From contig JAXLQJ010000001.1 in NCBI GenBank assembly GCA_046331705.1, positions 124,001 through 188,000 of the forward strand: 64,000 nt of DNA. Reading direction: 5' to 3'. How positions within the stretch are numbered: position 1 is the stretch's first letter; each line of letters opens with the position of its first letter. The notes below the pieces were generated by a model, which worked only from the letters and a program-made list of their open reading frames with translations, did no database searches and was not told the DNA's origin. This stretch comes from JADJOY01 sp046331705 [NCBI: bacterium] (GTDB taxonomy: Bacteria > JADJOY01). The position numbers and the translations under genes are program-made. Shown here one piece after another: positions 45,830-53,162 of the stretch.

Positions 45830-46057
45830 TCAGCCCTCGTACTTGAACGACACGCTGACCTTGGCGCGGTAGCCGACCACCTTGCCGTCCTCGAGCTTCA
45901 TGTCGAGCTCGCGGATCTCGGCGATGCGCAGGTCGCGAAGGCTCTTCGCCGCACGCTCGACGGCGAGTCGCGCCGCGTCCTCCCACGACTTGTCGCTGAC
46001 ACCGATCAGATCGATCACTTTGTAAACGCTGTCGCCGCCCTTTTCCTTCTTCGCCAT
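45830..46057 (-). CDS. Dodecin flavin-binding protein
   Basis: A 75-residue protein of the dodecin family, which forms a hollow dodecamer storing flavins (or CoA). The motif VYKVIDLIGVSDKSWEDAARLAVERAAKSL and the strand KVVGYRAKVSVSFKYE are typical, and length fits. A GGAG-type ribosome site precedes the ATG at 46057. It is convergent with the SDR gene across a strong hairpin. Confidence 0.9.
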   Translation of the reverse strand: MAKKEKGGDSVYKVIDLIGVSDKSWEDAARLAVERAAKSLRDLRIAEIRELDMKLEDGKVVGYRAKVSVSFKYEG

Positions 46058-46606
46058 GACCTGCTCCTCGTCCGCTGGCCCGTTGGTCAGCTCGGGAGGT
46101 GGGGTTGCGCGCCGGGTCGATGATGCGTGGGGTGGATCACCCCTGGATGCCAGCACGTGGCGTGCCGATCGTTCGACGATCGCCGAAACCCGGGATTTTC
46201 CGCGCACCAGGATGCTCGTCACCGACTCCCGTCCGCGACGAGTCACCGCGCCGCCACGTTCCGGGCGTCGCGCGTCACGCCCCACGGCGCGGTCGGCGGC
46301 GGGTGAGTAAGCCGAGAACACGGCTTCAGGACGTCCGTCGTCGGATTCGTGGCACCACGTCGACCGGCGCCGCGTCGATCCCGGATCGATGCTCGGGGTC
46401 TGCCCGATCTCGTGACGCTTTCGAGATCGCGAGCGCGAGATCGAATGGGGGCCCATGGATTCGTGGTGAGCGCGCCTGGGCTGGCGCGGCCTCGTTGGCG
46501 ATTTCGTTTGGCTCGATCGCGCATTCGGGCGCAACATCCAGCTGCCGCGAGAGCGACGGTGCGCTGGCGGCATCCCAACCCCCATCACGGAAGAAAGGGC
46601 TCGTAC
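46058..46606. other. 549-bp stretch without a recognisable gene
   Basis: Between dodecin and the cytochrome c gene. No open frame here shows a family motif or a ribosome site, and no tRNA-like or repeat structure is evident. The last 20 bp hold GGAAGAAAGGGC, the ribosome site of the cytochrome gene. It may carry promoters for both neighbours, but none is clear. Confidence 0.4.
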
Positions 46607-47299
46607 ATGCGGAAGCACACCCGTTTGGCGTTTCATCAGAGGAGATTCGGCATGGCCACGGCGCTCGGCATCGCGCTCGGCTGGTTCGCGGCGATGAGCT
46701 GTGGATCGTCGAACGACGGTTCGAAGACCGTCGCGGGGATCCCGACCGCCCCCGCGACACAGGACCAGGTGGCACGCGGGCGTTACCTCGTGATCGCGGG
46801 CGGCTGCAGCGACTGCCACAACCGCGGCAAGGACGATCCCACCGATCCCAACTGGCTCGCGGGCTTCATCGAAGGAACGCCTGGCCAGCCGTTCGAGATC
46901 GGTCCCTTCAAGACCTATCCCAAGAACCTCACCCCGGACGTCGCCACCGGGCTCGGCGGCGTGAGCGATCGGCAGGTCTTCAACTCGCTGCGCTTCGGGC
47001 TGCACCCCGACGAATCGCCCGACGCGGAGATCACCTCCACCACGCCTGGCGAGGGCAATTTCCCCGCCGAGCCGCATTACCTCGGTCCGCCCATGCCGTG
47101 GCCGGCCATTCGCCACCTGAGCGACGACGACATCTGGGCCGTGGTCGCGTACCTCAAGCACGGGATCAAGGCGGTCTCGAACGCCGTTCCCGAGAGCGAC
47201 GCGCCGCCCGATTTCTGGGCCAGCGCTTACACCGCGGATCTCGTCGGCCCCGCCGCGATCCCCGCGTACCCGACCACCAGCGAAGAGTTCAAACCCTGA
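46607..47299 (+). CDS. Cytochrome c family protein, probably lipid-anchored
   Basis: A 230-residue exported mono-heme cytochrome c. The heme site is C67-SD-C70-H71 (GGCSDCHNRG), and a likely axial Met lies in GPPMPWPAIRHLSDDDIWAVVAYL, the class-I c-type pattern. The signal ends in MSC (Cys32), giving a possible lipid anchor (AMS-C, loose). The ATG at 46607 follows GGAAGAAAGGGC; the frame upstream is noncoding. Electron-transfer partner unknown; no oxidase or dehydrogenase is adjacent. Confidence 0.85.
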   Translation: MRKHTRLAFHQRRFGMATALGIALGWFAAMSCGSSNDGSKTVAGIPTAPATQDQVARGRYLVIAGGCSDCHNRGKDDPTDPNWLAGFIEGTPGQPFEIGPFKTYPKNLTPDVATGLGGVSDRQVFNSLRFGLHPDESPDAEITSTTPGEGNFPAEPHYLGPPMPWPAIRHLSDDDIWAVVAYLKHGIKAVSNAVPESDAPPDFWASAYTADLVGPAAIPAYPTTSEEFKP

Positions 47300-47417
47300 A
47301 GCCCGCACGTGCTCGCGCGCCACGGCCGCCCTCGCGGTCGCGGCGTGCGGGCCGGCACCCGCCTCTCGCCGCGCTGGCCTCGCCCCGCGGTGGGCCGCCA
47401 GCCCCGCGCGCCTCGTC

Positions 47418-47423
47418 TACACT
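47418..47423 (+). promoter_or_regulatory. TACACT, candidate -10 box of a leaderless recQ transcript
   Basis: TACACT is followed by 8 bp and then the GTG start of recQ. There is no Shine-Dalgarno, so transcription from the start codon is plausible. Confidence 0.4.
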
Positions 47424-47431
47424 CGCGCGCC

Positions 47432-49387
47432 GTGTACGCGGCTCCCCACGATCCAGCCCCCCACGCGGATCCCCTCGAGCGCGGGCTCGTGGCGCTCGGC
47501 TACGCGGGGTTTCGCCCCGGGCAGCGCGAGGCCATCGAGACGCTGCTCGAGGTCGGCAAGCTCTTGCTGGTGGCGCCCACCGGCGGCGGCAAGAGCCTCG
47601 TGTACCAGCTCCCGGCCACGCTTCTCGGCGGGACGACGCTCGTCATCTCGCCGCTCATCGCGCTCATGCACGACCAGGTGCGCGCGCTCGAGGAGCGTGG
47701 CATCGCAGCGACGTTCCTGGCTTCCACGCTCGACGGCGACGAGACCCGCCGGCGCATGGCACGGATCGCCGCGGGCGGGTTGGCGCTCGTGTACGTGTCG
47801 CCCGAGCGGCTCGTGCTGCCCGGGTTCCGCGCGCTGGCGCGTGACCTCGCCCCGCCCTTGGTGGCGATCGACGAGGCCCATTGCATCAGCGAGTGGGGAC
47901 ACGACTTCCGACCGGAGTACGGCCAGATCGGCGAGCTTCTCGCCGAGCTCGCGAGCACGCGCGTGCTGGCGTGCACCGCCACCGCCACTCCCATCGTCCG
48001 CGACGAGATCCTCGCCAAGCTCGGTCTCGATGCCGCCACACCGCAGCTCGTGCAGGGCTTCGCGCGGCCGAACCTGGCCTTCGGCGTCGTCGAGGTGGAG
48101 TCCCGCCGCGAGCGCGAGCGCGAGGTCGATCGCCAGCTCGGCGAAGCCCTCGGTGCACCGCGCGGCTCGACCGGCCGATCCTCCGGCACCGCGATCGTCT
48201 ACTCGCCCACCCGCCGCGGCGCCGAGGAGGAGGCGGTGCGGCTCGCGGCGCGCGGCTGGCGCGCGCGCTACTACCACGCCGGCCTCGCGCCCGCGGACCG
48301 CGACGCCATCCACCAGAGCTTCGCCGCGGGAGAGCTCGAGATCGTGGTGGCCACCAACGCGTTCGGGATGGGGATCGACCGACCGGACGTACGCGCGGTG
48401 ATCCATCTCGGCCCGCCGGGCTCGATCGAGGCGTACTACCAGGAAGTGGGCCGCGCCGGCCGCGACGGCGCCCCCGCGTACGGCCTGCTCACGGTGATGC
48501 CTGGCGACGTGCCGATGCGCCGGCGGCTCCTCGAGCGCCCCTCGGAGGAGGGCGTCGCCGACCCCGCCGTGCTCGCCCACAAATGGAATCTCTTCCTGGA
48601 GCTCATGCGCTGGGCGCAAGGCGGAAGCTGCCGGCACGACGCGATCCTGCGCTACTTCGGCGACGAAGCGGAGACCCTCGACGGCTGCGGTCGCTGCGAC
48701 GTCTGCCGCGCGCTCGCCAACGGCGCCACCGAGTCCAGCTCCGAGGAGATCACGCTGGTGGTCCGCAAGGCGCTCTCGGGCGTGGCACGAATCCACGGCC
48801 GTTTCGGCCTCAACGCCGCCGCCAAGCTCTTGCGCGGCGTGCCCGATCCGCGGCTCGCGAACGCGGGGCTCGATCGCACCACCACCTTCGGCGTGCTGAA
48901 GGAGCGAAGCGAGCTCTGGCTCATGGCGTTGCTGCGGCGCTGCATGGTGGCCGGCTGGGTGGACCTGAGCGGCGGCGAGCGACCGGTGGCGTTGCTCACC
49001 GACGACGGACGCGCGGTGATGAAAGCCGAGCGCCCGGCGCGTCTGCTGCTGCCTGCGGAGGGTCGCCCACGCGCCGCCGCCAGCTCGGGGTCGTCCGGGA
49101 CGCACGCGCGTGGCGACGGCAAGCGGGCTGCCGCCGACGAAGCGGAGCTCGATGCCGAGTCGCTCAAGCTCTTCGAGTCGTTGCGGGCGTGGCGGCTGGC
49201 GGTGGCGCGAAACGAGCGGGTGCCGCCCTACGTGGTCGCGAGCGATCGGACGCTGCGCGACCTCGCGCGGATCAAGCCGCGCGCGCTGCACGATCTGGAG
49301 CTCGCCCACGGCATCGGACCCGCCAAGGTGGAGCGCTACGGACGGGACCTCCTGGCGCAGATCCTGATCGCCCTCGAGCGGCCGTAA
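47432..49387 (+). CDS. recQ: RecQ-family ATP-dependent DNA helicase
   Basis: A 651-residue superfamily-2 DNA helicase that unwinds 3'-5' during recombination repair. Motifs: Walker A APTGGGKS (48-55), DEAH in VAIDEAHCISEWGHDFRPEY, the conserved motif VATNAFGMGIDRPDVR and QEVGRAGRDG. The RQC zinc-binding cysteines are seen in CRHDAILRYFGDEAETLDGCGRCDVC, followed by a winged helix and a C-terminal HRDC-like domain (LRAWRLAVARNERVPPYVVASDRTLRDLARIKP). The GTG at 47432 was chosen for the TACACT element 8 bp upstream; the 41-residue extension from 47309 is proline/arginine-rich noise. Start remains uncertain by a few codons. Confidence 0.93.
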   Translation: MYAAPHDPAPHADPLERGLVALGYAGFRPGQREAIETLLEVGKLLLVAPTGGGKSLVYQLPATLLGGTTLVISPLIALMHDQVRALEERGIAATFLASTLDGDETRRRMARIAAGGLALVYVSPERLVLPGFRALARDLAPPLVAIDEAHCISEWGHDFRPEYGQIGELLAELASTRVLACTATATPIVRDEILAKLGLDAATPQLVQGFARPNLAFGVVEVESRREREREVDRQLGEALGAPRGSTGRSSGTAIVYSPTRRGAEEEAVRLAARGWRARYYHAGLAPADRDAIHQSFAAGELEIVVATNAFGMGIDRPDVRAVIHLGPPGSIEAYYQEVGRAGRDGAPAYGLLTVMPGDVPMRRRLLERPSEEGVADPAVLAHKWNLFLELMRWAQGGSCRHDAILRYFGDEAETLDGCGRCDVCRALANGATESSSEEITLVVRKALSGVARIHGRFGLNAAAKLLRGVPDPRLANAGLDRTTTFGVLKERSELWLMALLRRCMVAGWVDLSGGERPVALLTDDGRAVMKAERPARLLLPAEGRPRAAASSGSSGTHARGDGKRAAADEAELDAESLKLFESLRAWRLAVARNERVPPYVVASDRTLRDLARIKPRALHDLELAHGIGPAKVERYGRDLLAQILIALERP

Positions 49388-49711
49388 GCCTCCGATCCGG
49401 GTGCGAGGCGGCGTTCGCGCCCGCCGCGGCGCCGATTTTCCGCACCCGCTGCCCCCGATAATCAGGATCGCGACGCGCGTGCCGGCGCCGCGCGACCGCG
49501 CCGGCGAGCCACGAGCAACGCCCACGGGTGTCACCTCGAACACTTGTCGTCTATGCACCGGGCCCCGTTCGTTCCATGCCTTGTAAAGCCGGATCCAGGA
49601 CGGAGACGCGCAGGTTGCTCGGCTCTCATTTTCTGTGAAGCTATTTGAGAAATTGGCAGATTAATCTCCGGTAAATACCTGAAGTCGAGTGCTACGCTCT
49701 TCAGTTGCGCC
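49388..49711. other. 324-bp noncoding stretch, AT-rich at the 3' end
   Basis: After recQ. Its right part (about 49620-49690) is markedly AT-rich, including a TACGCT element (49693-49698) 13 bp before the histidine-kinase GTG. No gene, tRNA or clear terminator is seen. The AT-rich block suggests the main promoter of the kinase cassette. Confidence 0.45.
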
Positions 49712-52711
49712 GTGTCACGCGATACCCATTGGAAACCGGGAATGCGGCCCTCCCCTCGATCGGCCGTACGCAGCCGGCAGCGGCTCGCCGCGCACGCGCT
49801 CGCCGTCGCATGTGGCGCGGGCTCGGTCGCGCTGTTGCTCTGGCTGACGGGCCCGGAGCACGAGCGACCGAACCTCGATCTCCTGATCGTGCCGGTGCTC
49901 GGGGTCGCCTATCTGCGCGGGCTGGGGCCTGCCCTGACCGCGACCGTGACGGTGGCGATCGGCAGCGACTACTGGCTGCTCGATCCCGTTCGTCAGCTCG
50001 CGATCCACGAAACGGGCGACCGCTACGAATGGGGCGCGCTCGTCGTTTCCAGTGCGCTGGCCGCGGTGCTCGTGGATCGGCTCCAGCGAGCCCAGCGCCA
50101 GGCGCGCGAGCGCGAGCGAGTCCAGTCCGTGACGCTCGCCAGCATCGGCGACGGCATCATCGCCACCGATGGCGAGGGACACATTCGCTTCCTGAACGCC
50201 GAAGCGCTGCGGATCGTGGGGACGGGCGCGGACCTCGTCATCGGCAAGTCGCTGGGCGCGGTGCTTCCCTGGCTCGAAGGCGCCGCACGTCGGGTCCTCG
50301 ATGACTCGATCATCGAGCCGGGCGGCGCGAGCCCGACATCCCTGGGTGCGACGGTCGAGCGCGAGGGCCAGACGCTCACGGTCGAGACCACCGTGGCGCC
50401 GATCGTGTCCGACGACGGCTCCGTCGAGGGAGCCGTGGTGGCACTTCGGGATCGCACGGAACGGGTGCGGGCCGAGGCCACGACTCGCCAATGGGCGGAC
50501 GCGTTCCGCAACTGCGGCCACGGCATCGGGCTCGGCGACACTGCGAGCGGCAGGATCTCCGCCTGCAATCCGGCGTATGCGGCGCTCACTGGGCGCGAGC
50601 CCACCGAGTTGATCGGCTCGCCGATCCTCGCGCTCTACGATCCGGCCATGCACGACCGGATGCGCGCGGCAATCGCCGAGGCGGACCGCTCGGGGCGCGC
50701 CACCTTCGACACCCGGATGTGTCACCGCGACGGATCGCTGGTGGCCGTCCACGTCGACCTGGTCAGCGTGAAGGAGGCGAGCGGCGAGGTTCGCTACCGC
50801 GTGGCCACGGTGCAGGACACCCGCGAGCGCCAGCAGGCGCAGGCGCAAATGCAGCTTCAGGCGCGCCTCCTCGAGCTCGCGTTCGATCCCCAGATCGTGT
50901 GGGAGCTCGGTGGCGCGATCACGTTCTGGAACGAGGGGGCCGCCGCGCTCTACGGCTTCTCGGCTGCGGAAGCGGCGGGCCGCGCGCTCCACGATCTGCT
51001 CGACACCTGGGAGGAGGGCGGCCGCGACTCGCGTCTCGACGAGCTTGCGCGAACGGGGATCTGGAGCGGCTTGCTCGTACACCGGGCTCGCGACGGGCGC
51101 TTGATCGAGGTCGAGAGTCGTCAGCAAGTGGTGATCGATGCCTCGGGGCGAAAGCTCGTGCTCGAGTCGAACCGCGACATGACGCGGCACCGGCGCATCG
51201 AACGCCAGCTGCGCGAGAGCGAGGGGCGACTCAAGCTCTTCATCGAGCACGCGCCCGCGGCGATCGCGATGTTCGACCACGCGATGCGCTACCTCGCGGC
51301 GAGCAAGCGCTGGCTCACCGACTACCGGCTCCCCATCGCCGACCTTCTCGGTCGCTCGCACTACGACGTCTTTCCGGAGATCGGCGAGGCCTGGAAGGAC
51401 GTGCACCGCCGCGGTCTCGGCGGCGAGGTGATCGTCGCCGAGGCCGATCGTTTCGAACGCGCGGACGGGACCGTCCAATGGCTGCGCTGGGAGGTCCACC
51501 CCTGGTACCAGGTCGACGGCGAGATCGGCGGCATCATCATCTTCACCGAGGACATCACGGCGCGCACGGAAGCGCAGCACGCGCTCGCCGAGAGCGAGCA
51601 GCGTCTCCAGGCGATCATCGAGAACCTCAACGAGGCCACGGTGATCTCGGGTTTGCGCGGGTGGCTGGTGCACTGGAATCGAGCCTCGCTCGAGCTCTTC
51701 GGCTTCCGGAGCAACGAAGAGCTCATGGCCAGCTTCTCGCGACTCCCCGAGCTGGTGCAGTACGTCAGCGCCGAGGGCGACGTGCTGCCCATGAGCCGCT
51801 GGCCGCTCGCGCGTCTGCTCGCCGGGGAAGAGGTGAGGGATCTCGAGCTCACGGTTCGGCGCGTCGGCGCCGGCATCGAGAGGCGGGTGATCGTCAACGG
51901 CCGCCGGATGCGCGCGGCCAACGGCGGCGAGCTCGCGTTCGTCTCGCTTCACGACGTGACCGAGCGCGTGCGCGCCGAGGCCGCGTTGCGCGAGCGTACC
52001 GAGGATCTGGAGCGCTCGAACCAGGATCTGGAGCAGTTCGCGTACGTCGCGTCCCACGATCTCAAGGAGCCGCTGCGCGCGGTGGCGGGCTGCGTGTCGC
52101 TGCTCGAGCGTCGCTATCGCGGTCAGCTCGACGCGCGCGCCGACGAGCTGATCCAGCACGCCGTGGACGGCGCCACCCGCATGCAGCAGCTCATCGACGA
52201 TCTGCTCCAGTTTTCCCGAATCGGCACTCGCGGCGGCGACTTCCGCCCGATCGCGCTCGAGAGCGCGCTCGCGGACGCGGAACGCAACCTGGCCGTGTCG
52301 ATCCACGAGCGCGGGGCAACCATCACCCACGACCCGCTGCCCAGCGTGGACGCGGACTCGGCGCAGATCACCTCGCTCCTCCAGAACCTGCTCGGCAACG
52401 CGCTCAAGTTCTGCGCCGCGACGCCGCGGATCCACGTGAGCGCGCGGCAGGCCGACGGCGAATGGGTGGTGGCGGTGGCCGACAACGGCATCGGCATCGA
52501 TCCCCAGTTCCACGAGCGCATCTTCGGAGTGTTCCAACGGTTGCACACCCGCACCGAGTACCCCGGCACGGGGATCGGGTTGGCCCTCTGCAAGAAGATC
52601 GTCGAGCGCCACGGCGGCCGCATCTGGGTCGAGTCCGCCGTCGGCGCCGGATCACGGTTCCATTTCAGCTTGCCCGCGCGCGACCGAGCGGCCGCTGCGC
52701 CACCGAGGTGA
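49712..52711 (+). CDS. Multi-PAS membrane sensor histidine kinase
   Basis: A 999-residue signal-transducing kinase. Three to four hydrophobic segments are at about 20-125 (LLIVPVLGVAYLRGLGPALTATVTVAIG and ALVVSSALAAVLVDRL). Five PAS-type domains follow (about 140, 265, 385, 505 and 630). Then HisKA with His782 (FAYVASHDLKEPLRAV) and an HATPase_c domain (VADNGIGID, FQRLHTRTEYPGTGIGLALCKK, GRIWVES). The HisKA-HATPase pair resembles that of cyanobacterial phytochrome-type kinases (Cph1). The GTG at 49712 starts the gene. The response regulator 4 bp downstream is the obvious partner. Input signal unknown. Confidence 0.92.
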   Translation: MSRDTHWKPGMRPSPRSAVRSRQRLAAHALAVACGAGSVALLLWLTGPEHERPNLDLLIVPVLGVAYLRGLGPALTATVTVAIGSDYWLLDPVRQLAIHETGDRYEWGALVVSSALAAVLVDRLQRAQRQARERERVQSVTLASIGDGIIATDGEGHIRFLNAEALRIVGTGADLVIGKSLGAVLPWLEGAARRVLDDSIIEPGGASPTSLGATVEREGQTLTVETTVAPIVSDDGSVEGAVVALRDRTERVRAEATTRQWADAFRNCGHGIGLGDTASGRISACNPAYAALTGREPTELIGSPILALYDPAMHDRMRAAIAEADRSGRATFDTRMCHRDGSLVAVHVDLVSVKEASGEVRYRVATVQDTRERQQAQAQMQLQARLLELAFDPQIVWELGGAITFWNEGAAALYGFSAAEAAGRALHDLLDTWEEGGRDSRLDELARTGIWSGLLVHRARDGRLIEVESRQQVVIDASGRKLVLESNRDMTRHRRIERQLRESEGRLKLFIEHAPAAIAMFDHAMRYLAASKRWLTDYRLPIADLLGRSHYDVFPEIGEAWKDVHRRGLGGEVIVAEADRFERADGTVQWLRWEVHPWYQVDGEIGGIIIFTEDITARTEAQHALAESEQRLQAIIENLNEATVISGLRGWLVHWNRASLELFGFRSNEELMASFSRLPELVQYVSAEGDVLPMSRWPLARLLAGEEVRDLELTVRRVGAGIERRVIVNGRRMRAANGGELAFVSLHDVTERVRAEAALRERTEDLERSNQDLEQFAYVASHDLKEPLRAVAGCVSLLERRYRGQLDARADELIQHAVDGATRMQQLIDDLLQFSRIGTRGGDFRPIALESALADAERNLAVSIHERGATITHDPLPSVDADSAQITSLLQNLLGNALKFCAATPRIHVSARQADGEWVVAVADNGIGIDPQFHERIFGVFQRLHTRTEYPGTGIGLALCKKIVERHGGRIWVESAVGAGSRFHFSLPARDRAAAAPPR

Positions 52712-52715
52712 CGTC

Positions 52716-53162
52716 GTGACCAAGCGCGGCCGCCCCATCGAGATCCTGTTGGTCGAGGACAGCCCGAGCGACGCGCTCATCACGCGCGAGGCGCTCGCGG
52801 AGTCGCGTGTGCTCAACTCGCTGCACCAGGTCGACAACGGTGTCGAGGCGATGCGCTATCTGCGTCGCGAGGGGGACTACGCCAACGCCCCGCGCCCGGA
52901 CCTGGTGCTGCTGGACTGGAAGCTCCCGCGAATGAGCGGCGAAGAGGTGCTCGCGGCGATTCGGCAGGACCCTGCGCTCACCGATCTGCCCATCGTGGTG
53001 CTGAGCACCTCGAAGGCCGAGGAAGACGTGCTCACGTCCTATGGACTGCACGCCAACTGCTTCATCACCAAGCCGGTCGAGTTCGGTCGGTTCGTGGAGG
53101 TGATCCGCTCGGTGGGGGACTTCTGGTTCTCGATCGTCACGCTACCCGGAGCAGCGCGATGA
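52716..53162 (+). CDS. Single-domain response regulator (Rcp1-like)
   Basis: A 148-residue stand-alone receiver domain. Asp67 (LVLLDWKLPRMSG) is the phosphoacceptor, with the acidic pair in LVEDSPSD and the Lys loop FITKPVEF. The long beta4-alpha4 and DWKLPRMSGEEVL resemble Rcp1-type regulators, which partner with phytochrome-like kinases. The GTG at 52716 starts 4 bp after the kinase, and its stop overlaps the next kinase's ATG (ATGA). It has no output domain, so it may relay to another protein, perhaps the hybrid kinase. Confidence 0.93.
   Translation: MTKRGRPIEILLVEDSPSDALITREALAESRVLNSLHQVDNGVEAMRYLRREGDYANAPRPDLVLLDWKLPRMSGEEVLAAIRQDPALTDLPIVVLSTSKAEEDVLTSYGLHANCFITKPVEFGRFVEVIRSVGDFWFSIVTLPGAAR

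Noticed and set aside
46058-46606. Possible gene in the 549-bp gap before the cytochrome
   Set aside because: Open frames show no ribosome site, no family motif and read as shadows on both strands.
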